A stretch of 64,000 bases of DNA from Hydractinia symbiolongicarpus (lineage: Eukaryota; Cnidaria; Hydrozoa; Anthoathecata; Hydractiniidae). A program made the translations under genes and the position numbers. The stretch lies in NCBI RefSeq assembly GCF_029227915.1, contig NC_079879.1, positions 15,378,001 to 15,442,000 on the forward strand, in the 5' to 3' direction. The first letter of the stretch is position 1. Each line of letters opens with the position of its first letter. Positions 52,279 through 64,000 of this stretch are shown piece after piece. The notes under the pieces are model-generated. The model did no database searches, was not told the origin of the DNA, and saw only the letters and a list, made by a program, of their open reading frames with translations.

Positions 52279-55200
52279 ACATTGAGACTGGAAGGGCTAG
52301 GCCAATGGTAACCTGCGTAGACAGGTGAAACCACGTGATCTACGTGTGATGCCTTTATTAGACTGCAAAAAGCCATATTACAACCTTTATAGGACTGTGC
52401 ACGTAGTTAAGAGTGTTGTAAAGCAACTTCGCCAATGAAAACGACTTGGGACGTTGTAGTGCATTGAGACTGGAAGGACTAGGCCAATCGTAACCTGCGC
52501 AGACAGGTGAAACCACGTGATTTACGTCTGAGGCCTTAATTAGACTGCAAAAGGCCATATTACTGTCTTTATAGGACTGTGCACGTAGTTAAGAGTGTTC
52601 TAAGGCAACTTCATCAATGAAAACAACTTGGGACGTTGTAGCGCATTGAGACTGGAACGATTAGTCCAGTGGTAACCTGCACAGGCAAATGGAACCACGT
52701 GATTTACGTGTGAGGCCTTTATTAGACTGAAAAAGTCTATAATACAACTTTCATTGGACTGTGCACGTAGTTAATAGTGTTGTAAGGCAACGGCGCTAAG
52801 GAAAACGACTTGGGACGTTGTAGCGCATTGAGACTGGAAGGAATAGTCCAATGGTAACCTGCACAGGAAAATGGAACCACGTGATTTACGTGTGACGCCT
52901 TTATTAGACTGCAAAAGGCCATATTACAGCCTTTATAGGACTGTGCACGTAGTTAAGAGTGTTGTAAAGCAACGGCGCAAATGAAAACGACTTGGGACGT
53001 TGTAGCGCATTGAGACTGGACTGACTAGTCCAATGGTAACCTGCACAGGCAGATGGCCCCACGTGATTTACGTGTGAGGCCTTTACTAGACTGAAAAAGG
53101 CTATTTTACAGCCTTTATTGGACTGTGCACGTAGGTAATAGTGTTGTAAGGCAACGGCGCTAAGGAAAACGACTTAGGACGTTGTAGCACATTGAGACTG
53201 GAAGGGCTAGGCCAATGGTAACCTGCGTAGACAGGTGAAACCACGTGATCTACGTGTGATGCCTTCATTATACTGAAAAAGTCTATATTACAACATTTAT
53301 AGGACTGTGCACGTAGTTAAGAGTGTTGTAAAGCAACTTCGCCAATGAAAACGACTTGGGACGTTGTAGTGCATTGAGACTGGAAGGACTAGGCCAATGT
53401 TAACCTGCGCAGACAGGTGAAACAACGTGATTTACGTCTGAGGCCTTTATTAGACTGCAAAAGACCATATTACAGCCTTTATAAGCCTGTGCACGTAGTT
53501 AAAAGAGTGTTCTAAGGCAACTTCATCAATGAAAACAACTTAGGACGTTGTAGCGCATTGAGACTGGAACGATTAGTCCAATGGTAACCTGCACACGGAA
53601 ATGGAACCACGTGATTTACGTGTAAGGCCTTTATTAGACTGAAAAAGTCTATAATACAACTTTCATTGGACTGTGCACGTAGTTAATAGTGTTGTAAGGC
53701 AACGGCGCTAAGGAAAACGACTTGGAACGTTGTAGCGCATTGAGACTGGAAGGAATAGTCCAATGGTAACCTGCACAGGCAAATGGAACCACGTGATTTA
53801 CGTGTGAGGCCTTTATTAGACTGCAAAAGGCCATATTACAGCCTTTATAGGACTGTGCACGTAGTTAAGAGTGTTGAAAAGCAACAGCGCTATTGAAAAC
53901 GACTTGGAACGTAGTAGCGCATTGAGACTGGAAGGAATAGCCAATGGTAACTTGCGCAGGCAAATGGAACCACGTGATTTACGTGTAAGGCCTTTATTAG
54001 ACTGAAAAAGTCTATAATACAACTTTCATTGGACTGTGCACGTAGTTAATAGTGTTGTAAGGCAACGGCGCTAAGGAAAACGACTTGGAACGTTGTAGCG
54101 CCCTGAGACTGGAAGGAATAGTCCAATGGTAACCTGCACAGGCAAATGGAACCACGTGATTTACGTGTGAGGCCTTTATTAGACTGCAAAAGGCCATATT
54201 ACAGCCTTTATAGGACTGTGCACGTATTAAGAGTGTTGTAAAGCAACGGCGCTATTGAAAACGACTTGGAACGTAGTAGCGCATTGAGACTGGAAGGAAT
54301 AGTCCAATGGTAACTTGCACAGGCAAATGGAACCACGTGATTTACGTGTGAGGCCTTCATTAGACTGAAAAAATCTATATTACAACCTTTATAGGACTGT
54401 GCACGTAGTTAAGAGTGTTGTAAAGCAACTTCGCCAATGAAAACGACTTGGGACGTTGTAGTGCATTGAGACTGGAAGGACTAGGCCAATGGTAACCTGC
54501 GCAGACAGGTGAAACAACGTGATTTACATCTGAGGCCTTTATTAGGCTGCAAAAGGCCATATTACAGCCTTTATAAGCCTGTGCACGTAGTTAAAAGAGT
54601 GTTCTAAGGCAACTTCATCAATGAAAACAACTTAGGACGTTGTAGCGCATTGAGACTGGAACGATTAGTCCAATGGTAACCTGCACAGGCAAATGGAACC
54701 ACGTGATTTACGTGTGAGGCCTTTATTAGACTTCAAAAGGCCATATTACAGCCTTTATAGGACTGTGCACGTAGTTAAGAGTGTTGTAAAGCAACGGCGC
54801 TATTGAAAACGACTTGGAACGTAGTAGCGCATTGAGACTGGAAGGAATAGTCCAATGGTAACCTGCACAGGCAAATGGAACCACGTGATTTACGTGTGAG
54901 GCCTTTATTAGACTGCAAAAGGCCATATTACAGCCTTTATAGGACTGTGCACGTATTAAGAGTGTTGTAAAGCAACGGCGCTAATGAAAAGGACTTGGGA
55001 CGTTGTAGCACATTGAGACTGGAAGGACTAGGCCAATGGTAACCTGCGCAGACCGGTGAAACCACGTGATTTACGTGTGAGGCCTTTATTAGACTGCAAA
55101 GTCCATATTACAGCCTTTATAGGACTGTGCACGTAGTTAAGAGTGTTCTAAGGCAACTTCGCCAATGAAAACAACTTGGGACGTTGTAGCGCATTGAGAA

Positions 55201-58200
55201 TGGAACGATTAGTCCAAAGGTAACCGGCGCAGGCAGGTGAAACCACGTGATTTACGTGTGAGGCCTTTATTAGACTGCAAAAAGCCATATTACAGCCTTT
55301 ATAGGACTGTGCACGTAGTTAAAAGAGTTGTAAAGCAACGGCGCAAATGAAAACGACTTGGGACGTTGTAGCACATTGAGACTGGAACGACTAGTCCACT
55401 GGTAACCTGCACAGGCAGATGGAACCACGTGATTTACGTGTGAGGCCTTTATTAGACTGCAAAAGGCCATATTACAGCCTTTATAGGACTGTGCACGTAG
55501 TTAAGAGTGTTTCAAGGCAACTTCGCCAATGAAAACGACTTGGGACGTTGTAGCGCATTGAGACTGGCAGGACTAGGCCAATGGTAACCTGCACAGACAG
55601 GTGAAACCACGTGATAAACGTGTAAGGCCTTTATTAGACTGCAAAAGGCCATATTACAGCCTTTTGTAGGACTGTGCACGTAGTTAAGAGTGTTGTAAAG
55701 CAACTTCGCCAATGAAAACGACTTGGGACGTTGTAGTGCATTGAGACTGGAAGGACTAGGCCAATGGTAACCTGCGCAGACAGGTGAAACAACGTGATTT
55801 ACATCTGAGGCCTTTATTAGGCTGCAAAAGGCCATATTACAGCCTTTATAAGCCTGTGCACGTAGTTAAAAGAGTGTTCTAAGGCAACTTCATCAATGAA
55901 AACAACTTAGGACGTTGTAGCGCATTGAGACTGGAAGGAATAGTCCAATGGTAACCTGCACAGGCAAATGGAACCACGTGATTTACGTGTGAGGCCTTTA
56001 TTAGACTGCAAAAGGCCATATTACAGCCTTTATAGAACTGTGCACGTATTAAGAGTGTTGTAAAAAAACGGCGCTAATGAAAAGGACTTGGGACGTTGTA
56101 GCACATTGAGACTGGAAGGACTAGGCCAATGGTAACCTGCGCAGACCGGTGAAACCACGTGAATTACGTGTGAGGCCTTTATTAGACTGCAAAGTCCATA
56201 TTACAGCCTTTATAGGACAGTGCACGTAGTTAAGAGTGTTGTAAAGCAACGGCGCAAATGAAAACGACTTGGGACGTTGTAGCGCATTGAGACTGGAACG
56301 ATTAGTCCAAAGGTAACCTGTGCAGGCAGGTGAAACCACATGATTTACGTGTGAGGCCTTTATTAGACTGCAAAAGGCCATATTACAGCCTTTATAGGAC
56401 TGTGCACGTAGTTAAGAGAGTTCTAAGGCAACTTCGCCAATGAAAACAAATTGGGACGTTGTAGCGCATTAACATTGGAACGATTAGTCCACAGGTAACC
56501 TGCGCAGGCAGGTGAAACCACCTGATCTACGTGTGAAGCCTTTATTAGACTGCAAAGACCATATTACAGCCTTTATAGGACAGTGCACGCAGTTAAGAGT
56601 GTGGTAAGGCAACGACACTAATGAAAACGACTTGGGACGTTGTAGCGCATTGAGGCTAGAAGGACTAGGCCAATGGTAACCTGCGCAGACAGGTGAAACC
56701 ACGTGATTTACGTGTGAGGCCTTTATTAGACTGCAAAAGGCCATATTACAGCCTTTATAGGACAGTGCACGCAGTTAAGAGTGTTGTAAAGCAACGGCGC
56801 AAATGAAAACAACTTGGGACGTTGTAGCGCATTGAGACTGGAACGACTAGTCCACTGGTAACCTGCACAGGCAGATGGAACCACGTGATTTACGTGTGAG
56901 GCCTTTATTAGACTGCAAAAGGCCATATTACAGCCTTTATAGGACTGTGCACGTAGTTAAGAGAGTTCCAAGGCAACTTCGCCAAGGAAAACATCTTGGG
57001 ACGTTGTAGCGCATTGAGACTGGAAGGAATAGTCCAATGGTAACCTGCACAGGCAAATGGAACCACGTGATTTACGTGTGAGGCCTTTATTAGACTGCAA
57101 AAGGCCATATTACAGCCTTTATAGGACTGTGCACGTATTAAGAGTGTTGTAAAGCAACGGCGCTAATGAAAAGGACTTGGGACGTTGTAGCACATTGAGA
57201 CTGGAAGGACTAGGCCAATGGTAACCTGCGCAGACCGGTGAAACCACGTGATTTACGTGTGAGGCCTTTATTAGACTGCAAAGTCCATATTACAGCCTTT
57301 ATAGGACTGTGCACGTAGTTAAGAGTGTTCTAAGGCAACTTCGCCAATGAAAACAACTTGGGACGTTGTAGCGCATTGAGAATGGAACGATTAGTCCAAA
57401 GGTAACCGGCGCAGGCAGGTGAAACCACGTGATTTACGTGTGAGGCCTTTATTAGACTGCAAAAAGCCATATTACAGCCTTTATAGGACTGTGCACGTAG
57501 TTAAAAGAGTTGTAAAGCAACGGCGCAAATGAAAACGACTTGGGACGTTGTAGCACATTGAGACTGGAACGACTAGTCCACTGGTAACCTGCACAGGCAG
57601 ATGGAACCACGTGATTTACGTGTGAGGCCTTTATTAGACTGCAAAAGGCCATATTACAGCCTTTATAGGACTGTGCACGTAGTTAAGAGTGTTTCAAGGC
57701 AACTTCGCCAATGAAAACGACTTGGGACGTTGTAGCGCATTGAGACTGGCAGGACTAGGCCAATGGTAACCTGCACAGACAGGTGAAACCACGTGATAAA
57801 CGTGTAAGGCCTTTATTAGACTGCAAAAGGCCATATTACAGCCTTTTGTAGGACTGTGCACGTAGTTAAGAGTGTTGTAAAGCAACTTCGCCAATGAAAA
57901 CGACTTGGGACGTTGTAGTGCATTGAGACTGGAAGGACTAGGCCAATGGTAACCTGCGCAGACAGGTGAAACAACGTGATTTACATCTGAGGCCTTTATT
58001 AGGCTGCAAAAGGCCATATTACAGCCTTTATAAGCCTGTGCACGTAGTTAAAAGAGTGTTCTAAGGCAACTTCATCAATGAAAACAACTTAGGACGTTGT
58101 AGCGCATTGAGACTGGAAGGAATAGTCCAATGGTAACCTGCACAGGCAAATGGAACCACGTGATTTACGTGTGAGGCCTTTATTAGACTGCAAAAGGCCA

Positions 58201-61200
58201 TATTACAGCCTTTATAGAACTGTGCACGTATTAAGAGTGTTGTAAAAAAACGGCGCTAATGAAAAGGACTTGGGACGTTGTAGCACATTGAGACTGGAAG
58301 GACTAGGCCAATGGTAACCTGCGCAGACCGGTGAAACCACGTGAATTACGTGTGAGGCCTTTATTAGACTGCAAAGTCCATATTACAGCCTTTATAGGAC
58401 AGTGCACGTAGTTAAGAGTGTTGTAAAGCAACGGCGCAAATGAAAACGACTTGGGACGTTGTAGCGCATTGAGACTGGAACGATTAGTCCAAAGGTAACC
58501 TGTGCAGGCAGGTGAAACCACATGATTTACGTGTGAGGCCTTTATTAGACTGCAAAAGGCCATATTACAGCCTTTATAGGACTGTGCACGTAGTTAAGAG
58601 AGTTCTAAGGCAACTTCGCCAATGAAAACAAATTGGGACGTTGTAGCGCATTAACATTGGAACGATTAGTCCACAGGTAACCTGCGCAGGCAGGTGAAAC
58701 CACCTGATCTACGTGTGAAGCCTTTATTAGACTGCAAAGACCATATTACAGCCTTTATAGGACAGTGCACGCAGTTAAGAGTGTGGTAAGGCAACGACAC
58801 TAATGAAAACGACTTGGGACGTTGTAGCGCATTGAGGCTAGAAGGACTAGGCCAATGGTAACCTGCGCAGACAGGTGAAACCACGTGATTTACGTGTGAG
58901 GCCTTTATTAGACTGCAAAAGGCCATATTACAGCCTTTATAGGACAGTGCACGCAGTTAAGAGTGTTGTAAAGCAACGGCGCAAATGAAAACAACTTGGG
59001 ACGTTGTAGCGCATTGAGACTGGAACGACTAGTCCACTGGTAACCTGCACAGGCAGATGGAACCACGTGATTTACGTGTGAGGCCTTTATTAGACTGCAA
59101 AAGGCCATATTACAGCCTTTATAGGACTGTGCACGTAGTTAAGAGAGTTCCAAGGCAACTTCGCCAAGGAAAACATCTTGGGACGTTGTAGCGCATTGAG
59201 ACTGGAACGATTAGTCCAAATGTAACCTGTGCAGGCAGGTGAAACCACGTGATTTACGTGTGAAGCCTTTATTAGACTGCAAAATGACATTTTACAGCCT
59301 TTATAGGATTGTGCATGTAGTTAAAAGTATTGTAAGGCAACGGCGCTAATGAAAACGACCTGGGACGTTGTAGCACATTGAGACTTGAAGGATTAGGCCA
59401 ATGGTAACTTGCGCAGGCAAATGGAACAACGTGATTTACGTGTGAGGCCTTTATTAGACTGCAAAAGGCCATATTACAGCCTTTATAGGACAGTGCACGT
59501 AGTTAAGAGTGTTGTTAAGCAACGGCGCAAATGAAAACGACTTGGGACGTTGTAGCGCATTGAGACTGGAACGATTAGTCCAAAGGTAACCTGTGCAGGC
59601 AGGTGAAGCCACGTGATTTACGTGTGAAGCCTTTATTAGACTGCAAAATGACATTTTACAGCCTTTATAGGACTGTGCATGTAGTTAAAACTATTGTAAG
59701 GCAACGGCGCTAATGAAAACGACCTGGGACGTTGTAGCACATTGAGACTTGAAGGACTAGGCCAATGGTAACTTGCGCAGGCAAATGGAACAACGTGATT
59801 TACGTGTGAGGCCTTTATTAGACTGCAAAAGGCCATATTACAGCCTTTATAGGACTGTGCACGTATTAAGAGTGTTGTAAAGCAACGGCGCTAATGAAAA
59901 GGACTTGGGACGTTGTAGCACATTGAGACTGGAAGGACTAGGCCAATGGTAACCTGCGCAGACCGGTGAAACCACGTGATTTACGTGTGAGGCCTTTATT
60001 AGACTGCAAAGTCCATATTACAGCCTTTATAGGACTGTGCACGTAGTTAAGAGTGTTCTAAGGCAACTTCGCCAATGAAAACAACTTGGGACGTTGTAGC
60101 GCATTGAGAATGGAACGATTAGTCCAAAGGTAACCGGCGCAGGCAGGTGAAACCACGTGATTTACGTGTGAGGCCTTTATTAGACTGCAAAAAGCCATAT
60201 TACAGCCTTTATAGGACTGTGCACGTAGTTAAAAGAGTTGTAAAGCAACGGCGCAAATGAAAACGACTTGGGACGTTGTAGCACATTGAGACTGGAACGA
60301 CTAGTCCACTGGTAACCTGCACAGGCAGATGGAACCACGTGATTTACGTGTGAGGCCTTTATTAGACTGCAAAAGGCCATATTACAGCCTTTATAGGACT
60401 GTGCACGTAGTTAAGAGTGTTTCAAGGCAACTTCGCCAATGAAAACGACTTGGGACGTTGTAGCGCATTGAGACTGGCAGGACTAGGCCAATGGTAACCT
60501 GCACAGACAGGTGAAACCACGTAATAAACGTGTAAGGCCTTTATTAGACTGCAAAAGGCCATATTACAGCCTTTTGTAGGACTGTGCACGTAGTTAAGAG
60601 TGTTGTAAAGCAACTTCGCCAATGAAAACGACTTGGGACGTTGTAGTGCATTGAGACTGGAAGGACTAGGCCAATGGTAACCTGCGCAGACAGGTGAAAC
60701 AACGTGATTTACATCTGAGGCCTTTATTAGGCTGCAAAAGGCCATATTACAGCCTTTATAAGCCTGTGCACGTAGTTAAAAGAGTGTTCTAAGGCAACTT
60801 CATCAATGAAAACAACTTAGGACGTTGTAGCGCATTGAGACTGGAGCGATTAGTCCAATGGTAACCTGCACAGGCAAATGGAACCACGTGATTTACGTGT
60901 GAGGCCTTTATTAGACTTCAAAAGGCCATATTACAGCCTTTATAGGACTGTGCACGTAGTTAAGAGTGTTGTAAAGCAACGGCGCTATTGAAAACGACTT
61001 GGAACGTAGTAGCGCATTGAGACTGGAAGGAATAGTCCAATGGGAACCTGCACAGGCAAATGGAACCACGTGATTTACGTGTGAGGCCTTTATTAGACTG
61101 CAAAAGGCCATATTACAGCCTTTATAGAACTGTGCACGTATTAAGAGTGTTGTAAAAAAACGGCGCTAATGAAAAGGACTTGGGACGTTGTAGCACATTG

Positions 61201-64000
61201 AGACTGGAAGGACTAGGCCAATGGTAACCTGCGCAGACCGGTGAAACCACGTGAATTACGTGTGAGGCCTTTATTAGACTGCAAAGTCCATATTACAGCC
61301 TTTATAGGACAGTGCACGTAGTTAAGAGTGTTGTAAAGCAACGGCGCAAATGAAAACGACTTGGGACGTTGTAGCGCATTGAGACTGGAACGATTAGTCC
61401 AAAGGTAACCTGTGCAGGCAGGTGAAACCACATGATTTACGTGTGAGGCCTTTATTAGACTGCAAAAGGCCATATTACAGCCTTTATAGGACTGTGCACG
61501 TAGTTAAGAGAGTTCTAAGGCAACTTCGCCAATGAAAACAAATTGGGACGTTGTAGCGCATTAACATTGGAACGATTAGTCCACAGGTAACCTGCGCAGG
61601 CAGGTGAAACCACCTGATCTACGTGTGAAGCCTTTATTAGACTGCAAAGACCATATTACAGCCTTTATAGGACAGTGCACGCAGTTAAGAGTGTGGTAAG
61701 GCAACGACACTAATGAAAACGACTTGGGACGTTGTAGCGCATTGAGGCTAGAAGGACTAGGCCAATGGTAACCTGCGCAGACAGGTGAAACCACGTGATT
61801 TACGTGTGAGGCCTTTATTAGACTGCAAAAGGCCATATTACAGCCTTTATAGGACAGTGCACGCAGTTAAGAGTGTTGTAAAGCAACGGCGCAAATGAAA
61901 ACAACTTGGGACGTTGTAGCGCATTGAGACTGGAACGACTAGTCCACTGGTAACCTGCACAGGCAGATGGAACCACGTGATTTACGTGTGAGGCCTTTAT
62001 TAGACTGCAAAAGGCCATATTACAGCCTTTATAGGACTGTGCACGTAGTTAAGAGAGTTCCAAGGCAACTTCGCCAAGGAAAACATCTTGGGACGTTGTA
62101 GCGCATTGAGACTGGAACGATTAGTCCAAATGTAACCTGTGCAGGCAGGTGAAACCACGTGATTTACGTGTGAAGCCTTTATTAGACTGCAAAATGACAT
62201 TTTACAGCCTTTATAGGACTGTGCATGTAGTTAAAAGTATTGTAAGGCAACGGCGCTAATGAAAACGACCTGGGACGTTGTAGCACATTGAGACTTGAAG
62301 GATTAGGCCAATGGTAACTTGCGCAGGCAAATGGAACAACGTGATTTACGTGTGAGGCCTTTATTAGACTGCAAAAGGCCATATTACAGCCTTTATAGGA
62401 CAGTGCACGTAGTTAAGAGTGTTGTTAAGCAACGGCGCAAATGAAAACGACTTGGGACGTTGTAGCGCATTGAGACTGGAACGATTAGTCCAAAGGTAAC
62501 CTGTGCAGGCAGGTGAAGCCACGTGATTTACGTGTGAAGCCTTTATTAGACTGCAAAATGACATTTTACAGCCTTTATAGGACTGTGCATGTAGTTAAAA
62601 CTATTGTAAGGCAACGGCGCTAATGAAAACGACCTGGGACGTTGTAGCACATTGAGACTTGAAGGACTAGGCCAATGGTAACTTGCGCAGGCAAATGGAA
62701 CAACGTGATTTACGTGTGAGGCCTTTATTAGACTGCAAAAGGCCATATTACAGCCTTTATAGGACAGTGCACGTAGTTAAGAGTGTTGTAAAGCAACGGC
62801 GCAAATGAAAACGACTTGGGATGTTGTAGCGCATTGAGACTGGAAGGAATAGTCCAATGGTAACCTGCACAGGCAAATGGAACCACGTGTTTTACTTGTG
62901 AGGCCTTTATTAGACTGCAAAAGGTCATATTACAGCCGTTATAGGACTGTGCGCGTAGTTAAGAGTGTTCTAAGGCCACGGCGCTAATGAGAACAACCTG
63001 GGACGTTGTAGCACATTGAGACTTGAAGGATTAGGCCAATGGTAACTTGCGCAGGCTAATGGAACCACGTGATTTACGTGTGAGGCCTTTATTAGACTGA
63101 AAAAGTCTATATTACAACCTTTATTGGACTGTGTACGTAGTTAATAGTGTTGTAAGGGAACGGCGCTAAGGAAAACGACTTGGGACGTTGTAGCGCATTG
63201 AGACTGGAAGGAATAGTCCAATGGTAACCTGCACAGGCAAATGGAACCACGTGATTTATGTGTGAGGCCTTTATTAGACTGCAAAAGGCCATATTACAGC
63301 CTTTATAGGATTGTGCACGTAGTTAAGAGAGTTCCAAGGCAACTTCGCCAATGAAAACAACTTGGGACGTTGTAGCGCATTTAGACTGGAACGACTAGTC
63401 CACTGGTAACCTGCACAGGCAGATGGAACCACGTGATTTACGTGTGATGCCTTTATTAGACTGCAAAAGGCCATAATACAGCCTTTATAGGATTGTGCCC
63501 GTAGTTAAGAGAGTTCCAAGGCAACTTCGCCAATGAAAACAACTTGGGACGTTGTAGCGCATTAAGAATGAAACGATTAGTCCAAAGGTAACCTGCGCAG
63601 GCAGGTGAAACCACGTGATTTACGTGTGACGCCTTTATTAGACTGCAAAAGGCCATATTACAGCCTTTATAGGACTCTGCACGTAGTTAGGAGTGTTGTA
63701 AGGCAACAGCGATAATGAAAACGACTTGAGACGTTGTAACGCATTGAGACTGGAAGGAATAGTCCAATGGTAACCTGCACAGGCAAATTGAACCACGTGT
63801 TTTACGTGTGAGGCCTTTATTAGACTGCAAAAGGTCATATTACAGCCTTTATACGACTGTGCACGTAGTTAGGAGTGTTGTAAGGCAACGGCGCTAATGA
63901 AAACGACTTGAAACGCTGTAGCGCATTGAGACTGTAAGGAATAGTACAATGGTAACCTGCACAGGCAAATGGAACCACGTGATTTACGTGTGAGGCCTTT
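52279..64000. repeat. ~182-bp tandem satellite, block 2 (about 64 monomers, continues past the window)
   Basis: Same family as 34668-49720 and in the same orientation and phase. The array resumes at the AC duplicated by the inserted transposon (CATTGAGACTGG). Monomers here are more often of the ACAGGCAAATGG class, with further variants (CTGAAAAAGTCTATA, CTGCAAAATGACATTTT). It runs to the end of the window. Confidence 0.97.
55270..62930. repeat. Higher-order repeat: three copies, 12, 15 and about 15-16 monomers
   Basis: Copies start at 55270, 57452 and 60180 (offsets 2,182 and 2,728 bp) with near-identical order of variants. Copy 2 has three monomers (about 59272-59836) not in copy 1; copy 3 keeps these (62182-62746) and has one further monomer near 60911. 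This is stepwise unequal exchange. Confidence 0.85.

Noticed and set aside
34709-63838. Dozens of 60-109-residue minus-strand frames of the MAFCSLIKASHVNHVV type, looking like a tandem gene family
   Set aside because: They recur every 182 bp, are longer than one monomer and overlap, and 182 is not a multiple of three. They vary just as the satellite DNA varies and lack any codon-level constraint visible by eye. They are satellite artefacts.

Overview
The window looks like animal DNA, most likely a cnidarian. It holds AT-rich non-coding sequence, one intron-rich nuclear gene for a mitochondrial enzyme (pyruvate dehydrogenase E1 alpha, PDHA1), decayed Polinton/Maverick elements, a LINE fragment, and a very long satellite. 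The cnidarian placement is inferred from the resemblance of the Polinton proteins to cnidarian ones; no species can be named.

Layout. 1-862: 5'-truncated LINE (minus strand). 863-11487: Polinton copy 1, carrying a capsid-like gene tail, a small membrane protein, an integrase, a BRO-type protein, a packaging ATPase, several small structural or unknown genes, and protein-primed DNA polymerase B. Nearly every gene is broken by frameshifts or stops. 11488-21926: remnant of a second Polinton (polymerase N-terminus only). It is split by a 9,415-bp DNA transposon (11680-21094) that has terminal inverted repeats and a 3-bp TGG target duplication. This transposon carries a spliced, unassigned transposase-like gene, a convergent poly-glutamate gene, and a giant inverted repeat with two arms of about 2.86 kb. 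Polinton 1 itself appears to be inserted in the polymerase gene of Polinton 2, so the nesting is two-way. 23194-28036: PDHA1 in about ten exons, with a 755-bp MITE-like element in an early intron. 28037-31504: intergenic. 31505 to about 33300: left end of a third Polinton with four small genes. 33301-34667: intergenic, with a tRNA-like fossil.

34668 to the window end: about 27 kb of a roughly 182-bp tandem satellite (about 147 monomers) with higher-order duplications, interrupted once by a 2,558-bp element (49721-52278) with perfect 25-bp terminal inverted repeats. The many short minus-strand reading frames in the satellite are periodic artefacts, not genes.

The only clearly functional host gene is PDHA1. 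Everything else is mobile or repetitive, and the order of events can be read from it: Polinton 2 came first, then Polinton 1 and the 9.4-kb transposon landed inside its polymerase gene, and a LINE landed in Polinton 1. The most novel-looking object is the 9.4-kb transposon, with its unassigned transposase, CAATTG-centred palindromic sites and giant palindrome.
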